Of a DNA stretch of 64,000 bases, positions 34,851 to 46,349 are shown one piece after another. Where the stretch lies: positions 1,240,001 through 1,304,000 of the forward strand of contig JAPVLO010000384.1 in NCBI GenBank assembly GCA_027257055.1, read 5' to 3'. The translations under genes were made by a program, and so were the position numbers. The notes under the pieces are model-generated. The model saw nothing but the letters and a program-made list of their open reading frames with translations, ran no database searches and was not told the DNA's origin. This stretch comes from Cephalopachus bancanus. Taxonomy: Eukaryota > Chordata > Mammalia > Primates > Tarsiidae. How positions within the stretch are numbered: the stretch's first letter is position 1; each line of letters starts with the position of its first letter.

Positions 34851-36652
34851 CAGTAGCCCAGTGAATTCCCCACTTGCATCGTGGGCACACAGATGTAGGA
34901 CGGCCCCTTCTGGGCGGGGGTCCTGAATTGGGGTTACGAGTGGGGCATTCCCTGCTGAAATGACCCATTTGCCCACAATTGAAGCAAGCGCCTCGGGTTT
35001 CTCCATTGCCAGATTTCATCACATTAAAAAATTTATGGGGAGGAGTACCTTGCAAAGTTGCAGCCATGGCCATCCCCTCCATATAGGCAGGACCAATGTC
35101 AGCACACAAGCGAATATGATCTGACAGATTCCCCTGCTTATGATAAGGACGAATGGCCGCTTGACAGGCAGAATTGGCATTTTCATTGGCCAGTTGTTTT
35201 ACCAAAAGAGTTCCTGCTTCTCCATCTACCACTAATCAACCCACAGCTTGAGCAGTCTAGATACAAAATCTTGGTAGGGCTCTTCAGGTCCCTGATGTAT
35301 TTTGGAAAGCTGCTCTGTCTTAACTCCAGCCGACAGCAGTCGGCGCCATGCTCCGGATGCTGCTCCACTGACCTGACGATATGCAGCTCAGGGATATAGG
35401 ATCTGTGCCTCTTGGGAGGAGTATACTCCTTGGCCCCAAAGCGTCTCCAAATTAACCATATCCAGCTCCCTCCTCGATTTCTCTCAGCTTGCTCTTTGCG
35501 TCTATCCCAGAAATCTGTCTTCCATAAGAGATAGTTCCCACCCGACAAACATTCCTTGCGACAATATGTCAATCAGAGGGAGTCAAAGCTTCTTGCGAAA
35601 TGATTTCCAGCATAGCTAATGTGAATGGTACTGTAGCTCCATACTGTGCCACAGCAGTCTTAAGATCTTTCAGGGACTTAAGAGACAAAGTCTGATACTC
35701 TTGGACCTCCCTTCCCTGTTCATCAAAGCCTGTAGTGTTTACCGGATAGGCATGAAATCCTTCCAAATTATCTCCCCACAGCAAGGCGGACTGAACAGCC
35801 TTCGGTAAAGGGGAGAGACGCACCAGATGCCTCCTAACATCGGACGGCTGAGTTTGGATGGAAGCCAAAAAAGGAGAAGGCTTGGATCCAGAACCCATGA
35901 GCAAGGTTCTGGTTGGTGCCAATTGAGGGGCCCCTGAGACCCAAGGGGGAGCCTTGCCATCTCCGGGAGAGATCTCCTCTTTAGAAATTGAGGAATGATA
36001 CACTGGTATTGAAGGCACTTCCTCTTTTGAATACAAACTGGGACACAAAGGCACCTCCTCCTCTGAAACTGAGCACTTTTTAGCGAAAACAGTAAGCAAA
36101 TCCATAAGTTGAGCACAAATATCAGAAGATAAAGAAGGAGCGGAGGGCTCGGCCTCTTTCGTAGGCAGACCAGGAGGCACAGGAGACTTGGTCACAGAGG
36201 CTCGGGTGGCCACAAAGATCTTATCATTGTGATACTGAGCAGCAGCCTCACCAACTCCTGCTGAAAATCTCCAGGGAAAAAAACCTTCCCATCCCTGCTG
36301 GACCCTAAGGCAGGAACTGAGGGGGAGCGTCGCAGCGATGGAAGAATCTGCTTTGCTCTGTGAAGTTCATGAGCGGGGTCCAAACAATCCCTTACTAGTT
36401 TCCACAGAGAAAAGACATCTACTGCCACAGCTTCAGGACTGTGCATTTGATAAAAATTCTTCAAATGATTGCCCACTTTTTCCCAAGTAGTCAAGTTAAC
36501 CATCCCAGCCTCAGGAAACCAGGGACATACTTACTCTATAAACTGTAAAAATCTATCTAACTGCCTATCTGTAACCTTAGTTCCTCTAGCTTTCAACATA
36601 GATTTTAACATCTGCACAAAGAGATGCGTTCCTTAGAATGTAAATGTCCCAT
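34798..36652 (-). pseudogene. gag: Betaretroviral gag: matrix, capsid, nucleocapsid
   Basis: An ATG at 36650-36652, just after the leader, begins with MGHLHSKER and soon shifts frame. Matrix-like sequence follows with an internal stop near 36530 (PWFPEAG, then WEKVG). A proline- and serine-rich section (35569-36213) leads into capsid (SLKDLKTAVAQYGA; then LSGGNYLLWKTDFWD in another frame at 35183-35572). Nucleocapsid (34798-35232) has two zinc knuckles, CFNCGQMGHFSREC and CPRCKWGIHWATEC, both CX2CX4HX4C. Gag normally assembles the particle; several frame breaks make this copy non-functional. Confidence 0.88.
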
Positions 36653-36766
36653 GTTTTACTCCCACGATTAATCCTTTTCCCTAGGTACTTACTCAATGAA
36701 TGCTGCACAAGGAAAACTAGCCTCCTCGAGGGTTCCTCTCCAGTCAATGCCATCCTCAGTACTCAG

Positions 36767-36784
36767 GTCCCTCTTCAGGTGCCA
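36767..36784 (-). other. Primer-binding site, tRNA-Lys type
   Basis: On the provirus strand, TGGCACCTGAAGAGGGAC begins two bases after the LTR. By eye it agrees with the tRNA-Lys3 primer site at about 15 of 18 positions. Confidence 0.75.
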
Positions 36785-36896
36785 CTTGAGGAGGTCCAGC
36801 CTCCGCAGAATAGGGCCTGAGGTGGGGAGAGGGAATGAGCAAGAAAGACAAGAGACAGTGGGATTGGGAGGTCTCTCCTCAATAGGTGAGAACCCA

Positions 36897-36902
36897 TTTA
36901 TT
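36897..36902 (-). promoter_or_regulatory. Polyadenylation signal in the 5' LTR
   Basis: TTTATT on + is AATAAA on the provirus strand, about 15 bp downstream of the TATA box. Confidence 0.6.
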
Positions 36903-37011
36903 ATTTAGCATGCTTCTTATACAGGACAAAACTAGGGCAAAACTGTACAAGGGATTATTGTAAAAACAAGCAGTATCAGCTTTTGGGACAGGCATCTGGG
37001 CCATGTGTGAT

Positions 37012-37019
37012 TGACGTCA
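37012..37019 (-). promoter_or_regulatory. CRE-like TGACGTCA in the 5' LTR
   Basis: Same palindrome as at 28904-28911, unchanged although the nearby bases differ. Confidence 0.6.
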
Positions 37020-37381
37020 TGTCACTTTGCTTTATTATAAAGTAACAAATCAAGGTTAGGGGCGATGAGTGAACCACAGTGGAATTATGCTGCTATTAGA
37101 AGGCGAGTTGTTCTGCGTTTATCTTTTTGTACCTAGGGCTTTATTGTAGCTGAGACTTTATCTGTACTATGTGCACCCAGATGTATGGGCACTTAAGACA
37201 CTGCCTCGTGTAGCAGGCTGCATTCCTCACAGCCTGCCTTTGGCTAGGATGCAGAGCTTCCAAGCGAGACCTTGACTACGTGCTTGGGGTACTCAAGGCC
37301 TACTATGTTTTACGTAGCCAAGAACAAAAGCCAAGAACACAAGGACCTTGTCAGCTTATGCTCTGGTCTCCTTTATGGATC

Positions 37382-38005
37382 ATGATCAACCCCTGACTAG
37401 TTGATCTGCCTGTCTGTTGCTCTGTGGTGAGTCAGAGCACTTTCCTGCTCTGTTTTCAAGATGGTGTCTTCTTCAGTGGGACTCTTCTGGGTTCCCTCCG
37501 CAGCCCTTGCAGAGAGTGTCCGGCCAGGTGCTGCAGTGGTGAAGCACAGCCTGGAGCTTGTAGTCTTTCTCTCTGCTGCTTCTTGCCAGGAAGGCTTTTG
37601 TCAGTTTAAAAAAATGGCTCTCAGCTTCTGCGACTCGGGAAGTTTTAGGGACCAAGCAGAGCAGCTACAGCACCAGATATTTCACCAGGAGATCCCTGAC
37701 CATTTGCTCACGAGTCCGTACTTCGTCAGTCTCTCCGAGCATCTTCTTTCCAGAATGGGTTTTGTTGATTAAAAAATATGGCACTCAGCTTCTGCCTTCT
37801 GGGAATCACTAGGGTCTAAGCTGTACAGTTGTACCACAAACTGCTTCACCAGGAGAGCTCTGGCTGCTTGTTCCTGAGCCCTCACTCAGTCAACTACTCA
37901 CACACCCACTCACTCACTGGCACGTACACAAAATCTTCCATATACTCACTCACTCACATTGGGACTCACATAGTCTGACTGGCTCGGTCACCATCTTCCT
38001 GTTCC
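37382..38005 (-). mobile_element. 5' end of the interrupted L1
   Basis: The complement aligns with the start of the L1 at 8578-9075, ending (its 5' end) near CACCATCTTCCTGTTCC. It contains a tandem unit that the other L1 lacks. Confidence 0.88.
37595..37915 (-). repeat. 164-bp tandem unit in the L1 5' UTR
   Basis: Copies starting near 37595 and 37759 share TTTTGT...AAAAATATGGC(T/A)CTCAGCTTCTGC, TTCACCAGGAGA and GCTG/CTG...CTCA...GTCAGTC blocks. The copies are clearly diverged from each other. Confidence 0.7.
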
Positions 38006-38220
38006 TCTGTAAAGAGCATTTTGAATTATAAGTACATTTATAAAGAATAGAACATAAATTCCTGTTCTAACAAGCTGTAATGTAAAACAGAAGTATTCTT
38101 TACTTCTTTTAAGACCACTGACAAACTTTTAAAATTGGGTATTTTGCAAGCATGCAATAAAATGACTAATTTGCCCGCCTCCAACTATAGCATAGGACTT
38201 TATAATCTTCAATTTGCATT

Positions 38221-38510
38221 TTTTTTTGAGTTGGAGTCTCACTCTTGTTGCCCAGGCTGGAGTGCAGCGGCACACTCATAACCACCGCAGCCTCCACCTG
38301 CTGGACTTAGGCGATCCTTCAGCCTCAGCCTTCCATGTAGCTGGAACTACAGGTGCATGCCACCATGCCTGGCCAGTTTTCTGTGATTTATTGTAGAGAT
38401 GAGGTCTCACCAAGTTGCCCAGGCTGATCTCGAACCTGTGGGCTCAGGCAAACCTCTTGCCTTGGCTTCCCAAAGTGCTGGGATTACAGGCTGAGCCGCC
38501 AAGCCTGGCC
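38221..38510 (-). mobile_element. Alu SINE, antisense
   Basis: Complement of a dimeric Alu from poly-T to AAGCCTGGC; the target duplication is degenerate (CAATTTGCATTTT / CAGTTCACTTTTT). Confidence 0.9.
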
Positions 38511-38654
38511 CAGTTCACTTTTTAAAAAACAAGTATATTAAGATAAACACAGGATTAAAAACTCTGGGTCACTCTTGACTTTGAATGCAAAAATCCTATT
38601 TGTATTAGATGACAACTCTATCAAACAGGTCGCCTCATGCCTGATTATTCCTGG

Positions 38655-38850
38655 TGTGATGACCAGTTAACATTTGTTACATGCTTCAGACATTGTCTCA
38701 TTTAACTATCAGTCTCACATGCTCTGCTTTCTAGGTGAGGAAATTTGGACTGGGAAAGTTAAATAACCTCGACAAGATCACATACCTAGCAGACAGCCCA
38801 CATGAAATTCCAGCCCAAGTTCCTTTAGTTCTAAGCCAGAGTCCCTTATT
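38655..38850 (+). mobile_element. MIR copy
   Basis: CTAGGTGAGGAAATTTGGACTGGG, AAGTTAAATAACC...GATCACATACCTAG and AATTCCAGCCCAAG follow the MIR consensus closely. Confidence 0.8.
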
Positions 38851-39163
38851 GCTCTTCTACATTGCTCTGAGATTTGCTCCCATTTATGGTTATTGTTCCT
38901 TCTGTGAAGCTGTTTCAGATATTTCCTTCTCAAATACATTTGACTTCGTTCATTCTGATGTTCTCTATTAACTCGACTTTCTTACTCCTGCAATACTTTG
39001 GAGTCTAGTCTTCATCGACTTTTACGTCTGGTCTGTTTGAGTAAGCTTTTAATTGTCCTCCCGCTTATAGTCTGTTCTCCATACCCAATCATCTTCCATG
39101 TTGCCATCAAAAGTAGCTTTTAAAATCACCTCTCTGATACTTCATTTAAAGTTCTCTCTTGGC

Positions 39164-40540
39164 AGCATGGTACTGGTACACGAATAGACACAGAGACCAA
39201 TGGAACAGAACAGAGAATCCAGAAATAAAGCCACAGTTCTTCAAGCAACTCATCTTTGACAAAGCAATCAAAAACAAACATTGGGAAAAGGAAACTATAT
39301 TTAGCAAATGGTGCTGGGTAAACTGGTGAGCCACATATAGATAAATAGGATGCCTATCAATTGCCTTATACAAAAATTAACTAAAAGTGGATCAAGGACT
39401 TAAATGTAAAACCTCAAACTACAAGAATATTTGAAGAAAACATAGGGAACATCCTTCTAGACATTGGAGTAGGTCATGAACTCATGACCAAGCCGTCAAA
39501 AGCAAATGTAACAAAAGCTAAGGTCGACAGGTGGGACCTTATCAAACTGAAAAGTATTTGCACAGCAAAAGAAACCATCAAGAGAGTAAAGAAACAACCT
39601 ACAGAATGAGAAAAAAACACATTTGCAAGCTCTGCATCTGACAAAGGCTTAACATCTAGGATTTGCAAGGAACTCAAACTAATTGACAGGAAAAAAAAGG
39701 CCCATTAAAAAGTGGGCAAAAAATTTGAACAGACACTTCTCAAACAAAGACATGCAAGCAACCAATAAATTTATGAAAAAATGCTCAACTTCACTAATCA
39801 TCAGAAAAATGCAAATCAAAACTACAGTGAGGTACCGTGTAACACCAGTCAGGATGACTATAACTAAAAAGTGAAAAAACATCAGATCTTGGTGCAACTG
39901 TGAACGAAAGGGAACACTTCTACACGTTGGTGGGAATGTAAGTTAGTTCAATCTTTGTAAAAAGCAGTGTGGTGTTTCCTTGAAGAAGTAAAGATTGACC
40001 TTCCATAGGATCCAGCAATCCCTCTTCTGGGAATTTACCTGGAAAGACATAAGTCACTTTACCAAAAGACACCTGCACACATATGTTTGCTACAGTGCTA
40101 TTCACAATAGCAACAATGTGGAACCCACTCAGATGCCCACCAAAAGTGGACTGGATAAAGAAAACGTGGTACATATACATGAAGGAATATTATGCAGCCA
40201 TAAAGAACAAAATCATGGCCTTCGCAGCAACAGGACACAGCTGGAGACTGTCATACTAACTGAACTCCCACAGAAACAAGTAACTGAATTCTGCATGTCC
40301 GCACTCATAAGCGGGCCCTGATCAATGATCACATGAGCACAAGTGATCGGCAGACATTGGATATTGCTAGGGGAGGGAGGGAGAGAAGAGGGAAGGGGAC
40401 TCGTGGCAACACACTGGGGACCAGGCTCACTCTCAGGGAAAGAGAGGGTCAGCTAGGAGCCCAAACTTCACCTGCATGCAACTTACTTATGAAGAAAATC
40501 GTCCCTTGTACCCCACAACTCTAAAATTAAAAAAAAAAAG
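39164..40540 (+). mobile_element. 5'-truncated L1 with target duplications
   Basis: ORF2 3' portion (CATGGTACTGGTAC..., AATGGAACAGAACAGAG, ...), 3' UTR and an A-tail. AAGTTCTCTCTTGGC (39149-39163) and AAGTTCTGTCTTGGC (40541-40555) are the target duplication. ORF2 fragments read in several frames with stops. Confidence 0.93.
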
Positions 40541-40699
40541 AAGTTCTGTCTTGGCTTATAATACCTGCCAAAAATCTTTCCTAACCCCTCACTCCCCACT
40601 GCCCAGGAAAGAATTGTTTTGTATTCTAGTATCATATTGTGTTCTCCATGTAAATAGTAGATTAACGATCAGATTGTTTTACCGAATTTAATTATTGGG

Positions 40700-40815
40700 C
40701 ACACATCCATGTCCCCACTAGACTGTGTATAGATTGCATATTACATATAGTTGTTCATTCTTAGCTGTAATGCAGTCATAGAAACTTAATACAGATTTAA
40801 TGAATATTTTATTTA
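40700..40815 (+). mobile_element. L2 3' end fragment
   Basis: TCCCCACTAGACTGTGTATAG... and ...TACAGATTTAATGAATATTT resemble the L2 tail. Confidence 0.45.
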
Positions 40816-42565
40816 ACTACTTGCAAAGTATTACTGATTTTGGTAAAGGACAACCATAAACATCAACTTAAAAAATGTATCTTTTGATAATTAGGCATGA
40901 TCAGCATATCATTTGTTCTATGCACTTAACAGATAATTAAACTGAAATATTTAAATATTTAAAGAAATGGAGAATTTATTTAGATACATTTAAATATATT
41001 TATATTATAGATTCTAGGCTCAGTGTTTTAGAAATAAAATAAGTACAGTGAAATGTATAAACTATGTCTGCAGTCCACATGATCAATATGGACTATATCT
41101 ACACTCTGCTATCAGAGAAGAATTAGAATGCACTTAGAAAAGCATAGTCATTAAAGTAAATGTGTGTGAATCACGATTATAAAGCCAAGTGAATGTCCAT
41201 TTTTCCCCCATTTGGGATGTTTATAGATTATATAGAAAGTGTGAAAAATTACCCACAATCTATTTTTAAACCAGGAAAAACTGTACTAAGTGAAAACTTA
41301 GAGTTCTAATTTCAATTTGAAGCTGGCTCTGCCTAATTAAAAGAATTTTCTGTGGTTGGATACTTTTCTTCCAGTTTAGGCTGTAATGAATGGAAGAGCA
41401 ATGATTTATTTGAAGGTTTTTTTGGAAAAACCTTACATAAGTGGAGCGCTAGGCCTAAAAGACTGATCTGGAACTTTCAGTTCTGATTTGATCCAAGTCT
41501 GGTTATAGAAAATCTCAAGGCATTCATTGAAAGTGTTTTCTTATAGATTTAAAATTTTTTTTCCCCCATTCCTAGGCATAAAGTTATTAAACCAGATTAA
41601 AAAGGTAGGCCAGTTTATGTCCTACAAGTACAACATTCAAAATATTTTCTACATTTTGTCTTTCTTTGGGTCATTAAATACACTCTCATTGCTGAAAACT
41701 AATGTGAAGCATTAGCTGTGTGATATACTCCTAACAAAACAGAAAATTTGACGTGAAACAGATTTGAGAAAGAATAATTCATTGAACATTTGGTCAGTGT
41801 TACCAGTGCTTTTATTTTCTGTAACGTATTGCATCTAGGTTTACTGGCATGTAAAAACTACTTACAGTTTTTTACTTTGCAGCCATTTTAATCATTAAAA
41901 ATAGTAACAGATTCCTGACTTTTCTGGACAGGAGTGTGCTCAAACACCAAATTTCTCAATCTTCCTTGTAGTTGCATATTAATAGATGTAGTTGAACGGT
42001 TTTTAGGATCCTTAAGGTAGCTGGCATGTGTTGCTTTCTTGTTTCACCTTTTTCCTTCCTGCTGCCTGGTGAGTGGTCACAACGGCTATAACTCCAGCAA
42101 CAATTTTGGACCCATAAATGACCTTGAAAATGAAAATCAGGTGCATTGTGTCATGGGAAAGTGCAAGGTAAGCTTTGACCAAGATTGCCAAGATGTTCTC
42201 CTCTGCTTGACTAAATTTTAGGTGGCTTTCTTCTTGAATTTAGGTCTCTGACTGCCTCTTTCTTAGAGCATTTGCTTTGGAAAAACTTTCAATTATAATT
42301 TTTTTCTCTGCCTCTTTGAGAATTAATTTTTTCTCTGCCACTCTTATAAGTTTTTAAAACCCGGGAATGTTATTTTCAATGATCTGGAATCCAACCCATT
42401 AAAATGTAAGCGTTAAGAAAGATAGCTCTCCTATCCGGCAGTCTCTGTGGGAGGGTAGGAACCCAACTTGACAAGCAGTAGTTAGAAAATGCAGATGACT
42501 AATAACAGGGACCAGCCTTCTTCCTAAGGTTTTCCAGTCTTTTCCATTGCCTCATCCCAGTACTT
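40816..42565. other. No gene or clear repeat
   Basis: AT-rich. A stretch near 42060-42140 (ACTCCAGCAACAATTTTGGACC...ATGACCTTGAAAATG) resembles an interspersed repeat I cannot name. The frame at 42039-42221 appears to be part of it. Confidence 0.45.
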
Positions 42566-42582
42566 GAAAATTCTCCCACCTT

Positions 42583-43388
42583 TGCATTTCTCTGATGATT
42601 AGTGAGGCTGAGCGTTTTTTCATGGATCTGTTGGCTGTTCGTATGTCTTCTTTTAAGAAGTGTCTGCCAAAACTACACTGAGATATCACCTAACTTTAGT
42701 AAGAATGGCCATCATTAATAAATCAAAAAACAACAGATGCTGGCGAGGATGCGGAGAAAAAGGAGCATCTCTACGCTGCTGGTGGGAATGCAAACTAGTA
42801 CAACCTCTATGGAAAACAGTGTGGGGATTTTTAAACAAGATCTAAAAATTGACCTATTATATGACCCAGCAATCCCCCTTCTGGGAATATACCCAGAGGA
42901 ACTCAAATCATTTTACAAAAAATATACCTGCACATACATGTTTATTGCAGCACTATTCACAATAGCAAGAACATGGACCCACCCAAGCTACCCATCGAAA
43001 GTGGACTGGATAAAAAAATGTGGTACACGTACATGATGGAATATAATAGCCATAAAGCAGGACAAAATCATGGACTTCACAGCAACTTGGATGGAGTTAG
43101 AGCCTATCATCCTCAGTGACTTATCACAGAAACAAGTAACTGAATATCACTTGTTCTCACTCATCAGTGGATCCTGAATATTTATCACAATACCCCAAGC
43201 GAGAGATCAGCAGTAGTGGCACACTGCCAGGGGCTGGGGGAGGCACATCACATCACTAAGGGTACTTGACCCTAAACCAGGTGAAGGGAGGACGAGTAGG
43301 AAGCCCGAACCTCACCTGTACGTAGACCACTTATTTACCTAATCCTGACTTGTACTAATTGTCTAAAATAAAATAAAGAATAAAAAAA
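42583..43388 (+). mobile_element. Twin-primed L1 insertion
   Basis: The first part (about 42583-42660) is L1 ORF2 in reverse; from 42661 the L1 is in sense orientation to an A-rich tail at 43388. AAAATTCTCCCACCTT occurs at 42567-42582 and again at about 43385-43400 as the target duplication. Confidence 0.93.
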
Positions 43389-43400
43389 TTCTCCCACCTT

Positions 43401-44795
43401 GGTTTCACCAGAGTTGAGTTTCATCTCTGAAATGTTTCTTTGACATTCTGAAACATCTTATTATATGAGAGAAGCTTGTCTTTGTAATATAATGCCAGCT
43501 GGTAAATGAAGAAAGAATGAAGGAATGAGACAATTGCCACGTTGTGACTCTCCGTGTAAGAACTATTTGGGTAAGAACTGTCAATGGACGCTATAACTAT
43601 TAGGTGGAAAGCAACAGTGGAACAGAATATTTCAGCATGGTGTCAAAACAGCGGTATTCAGAACACATAATAATTGCCAGGGAACAATGTGTCATTAAAA
43701 TAGAGCTAACAGTCACCAATTTAACTAAATGGTTTCACTAAGTATCACGAATGAGGAGAAACTTGACATTACGTGTCCTCTGATCTGATAAATATCAAAT
43801 ATGGGACATCGCCTATAATATTTCCCTGCCAAAAACATTTTCTCGAATGCAACCAAGTCTCCAGACTCGAGTCTGAGTGTATATACAAAGCCATTTTATT
43901 TTTTAAGTGAAAGCGCTTCTCTTTCAGGAAGTAGAAAGACTAATTGGGGGAGTGAACTTTTTGTTGTTGTTGTTTGATCTTCATAATAAGAGGATGGTAG
44001 AGGATAAAAATAGGAGGACCCTAGATGACTCGTGCTTCTTGGAACCGTTATAGCTGGACTTTAAAACTACAGACTTGTTTTTGTGTAAATATAGAAGTGA
44101 ACTTCTGTCTTACATGTGGCACTCTTATTTTCAAATTTCTGTCATATGAAATTGAAATGGATGTAAACTTGGGAATCTGAACGACGGTTCATACACATCA
44201 GCAAAATTGTAGTAACATCCTCTGCCACACTGAACAAACCTGCTCTCTGCATCAGTGAGGCAGAGCCACTGCAATGATGGAGTGGGTGGATAAATCTATA
44301 CAAATTTAAGACAGAACAGTTCAAAACGTCGCGCAACTTTGTGCATTGACCATCTAATCAAAATCCGAATTAGTATTGCATGAATGTGACCCTAAAAACA
44401 TAACATCTCAGAAATGTAAAAGAAACAAAAACCTTTAGTTCAATCATCTCTTCCAAAAATGTGAAAACTCATTTCCAGAAAAGAGAGCGACTCCTCCAAA
44501 GTTATCCAGCACATTAGAAGAAGAACCAAGGCTGAAACTCTAACCTTCACTTTCTTGACAGTGCTCTTCCAACTGCCAGGTAAAATCCAGTGAAAGAGCT
44601 TGCATGCCCTAAGGGAGCTCAATCCACGTTAGAAATTCCCTTGAAGTTGTAAAAAGAAATCATAAGTCAGGAGGATTTTTCTGTGGCTTGTATGGTATTT
44701 GAATGGAGGATTTGGAAAGAAAGATAAAAATCAATTTCAACATTTTATCAGAACAATGCAAATATACATTTTCCACAATTTGTCAAGTAGGGACA
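43401..44795. other. No gene or repeat recognised
   Basis: Nothing supportable by eye. Confidence 0.5.
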
Positions 44796-44800
44796 AATAC

Positions 44801-44975
44801 CTTTTTTTTAATTTTTAAAATTGTGGAGTACAATTCAGGATTAGGTATACAAATATTCATGGTGCAGGTACCCTTGTTGATGAGGTGTGCCCCCCCTTCC
44901 CCAGGTAGATTTTGACTACTATCAATCCCACCTCTCCGCCCCCTTCCCCCCACAGTTTCCCACTACTGTCAATCC
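44801..44975 (-). mobile_element. L1 3' end, antisense (first of two)
   Basis: Poly-T then the complement of the L1 3' UTR (CAATTCAGGATTAGGTATACAAATATTC, CCTTGTTGATGAGGTGTGCC). Confidence 0.85.
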
Positions 44976-45438
44976 TTTTTTTTAAATTATAAAGATGTAG
45001 GATACAATTCAGGGTTAGGTATACAAATGTTGATTATGCAGGTACCCTTGTCGATGAGGTGTGCCCTTCCCTTCCCTGGCAGTTTTCCTCAACTGCCAGT
45101 CCCACCCCCCTCCCCTGACAGTTTCCCACTACAGCCAATCCCTTTCGTATAGTATTATAATTGTTCAAGCTCTGCTAATGAGTGAGAACATATGGAACTC
45201 TATTCTTTGTTTCTGTGATAGATCCCTGAGTATGATCGACTCCAAATCCATCCAAGTTGCTGCAAAGTCCCTATATTTGTCCTTCTTTATGGCTGCATAA
45301 TATTTCATCGTGTATATGGACCATTTTTAAAAATCCAATTCAGCTTCGATGGGCAGCATGGTTGGTTCCATGTTTTCGCTATTGTGAATAGAGCTGCAAT
45401 AAACATATGTGTGCAGGTATCTTTTTTGTAGAATGATT
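44976..45438 (-). mobile_element. L1 3' end, antisense (second, longer)
   Basis: Starts with another T-run and repeats the same 3' UTR, then continues into the ORF2 end (complement of ...GGAGTCGATCATACTCAG... and ATATGTTTATTGCAGC). Two L1 3' ends lie directly in tandem, suggesting insertion of one at the other. Confidence 0.85.
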
Positions 45439-45600
45439 TGAGAATACTTTAATTGAAGATGTAGCAGTGTGAAAACTAATCTTCCAAACTACAGTAAAGA
45501 GCTGCTCTATTTTGATCCACCCCTCAAATGATAATAAATTGACACACTCTGTTATTTAAGGACAAATAGCTAATTTTTAAATTCTTAAAAATTGACAAAT

Positions 45601-45887
45601 AAGCCATGCTCGGTGGCTCAGTCTGTAATCCTACACTTTGGGAGGCTGAGGTGAGTGGATTGCCTGAATCCACGGGTTTGAGACCCACCAGGCCACTTGG
45701 CGAGACCTCATCTCTACAAAAAAAAAAAAAAGTAAAATTAGCCAGGTGTGGTATTGCGCCTATAGTTCCAGCTGCTTGGAGGGCTGAGGCAGAAGGATCG
45801 CCGGAGCCCAGCAGGTCGAGCCTGCGATGGCCGGGAGCGGCCACTGCACTCCAGTCTGGGTGACAGAGTGTGACTGGGACTCAAAAA
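45601..45887 (+). mobile_element. Alu SINE, sense
   Basis: Full dimer with A-tail, flanked by AAAAATTGACAAAT at 45587-45600 and 45888-45901. Confidence 0.95.
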
Positions 45888-45904
45888 AAAAATTGACAAA
45901 TGAA

Positions 45905-46345
45905 ATAATATGTACTTACTATGTGAGACACGATGTTTTGAAGTATATATTCACATCGTGAAATGCCTAAATCTGGCTAATTATCATATACATTACCTCA
46001 TACAGTTATGATTTTTGTGAACATTTTTCCTCCCTTCTTTTGTAATTTTTCAAGAATACAATATTTTATTACCTCTGGTTAATATTATGAACAGCCATGT
46101 TGTGCAATAGATATCTTGAACGTATTCTTCTTATCTCACTAAAATTTCATATCCTTAGAACAATCTCTTTCCAGTGTCCTCATGTCCCCACCCTAACTCC
46201 TGGTAACCAGCAGTCTGCTCTCTATTTATAACAGATCAACTTATTTAGATTCCATGTAAGTGAGATAGATCATGCAGCATTTGTATTTCTGTGTATGGCT
46301 TATTTCACTTAATGTTATGCCCTTCAGGGCTTTATATTTTCTGGG
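45905..46345 (-). mobile_element. Old L1 3' UTR/ORF2 end, antisense
   Basis: Phrases CCACCCTAACTCCTGGTAACC, CAGTCTGCTCTCTATTTATA, ATTCCATGTAAGTGAGATAG and TGTATGGCTTATTTCACTTA are typical of old L1 3' ends in reverse. Confidence 0.75.
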
Positions 46346-46349
46346 AACA

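Larger units (their letters stand above)
36787..37375 (-). mobile_element. 5' LTR of the class II provirus
   Basis: About 580 bp aligning with the 3' LTR, but with one copy of the U3 block and a deletion next to ACGTAGCC. It holds GTATAAG (36916-36922) and AATAAA (as TTTATT, 36897-36902). The outer 7-9 bases (near 37367-37375) resemble polypurine-tract sequence and not the TG seen on the other LTR. Confidence 0.88.
28683..37381 (-). mobile_element. Class II (betaretrovirus-like) endogenous provirus with target duplications
   Basis: The provirus (28689-37375) lies on the minus strand in the order LTR, PBS, gag, pro/dUTPase, pol, env, PPT, LTR. TGGATC at 28683-28688 and 37376-37381 is a 6-bp target duplication. 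With one copy removed, the flanking L1 5' UTR joins cleanly and aligns base for base with the other L1 near 9075-9095. Family features (two-knuckle nucleocapsid, dUTPase, Lys-type PBS, TM type) support a betaretrovirus relative. All genes are defective. Confidence 0.92.
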
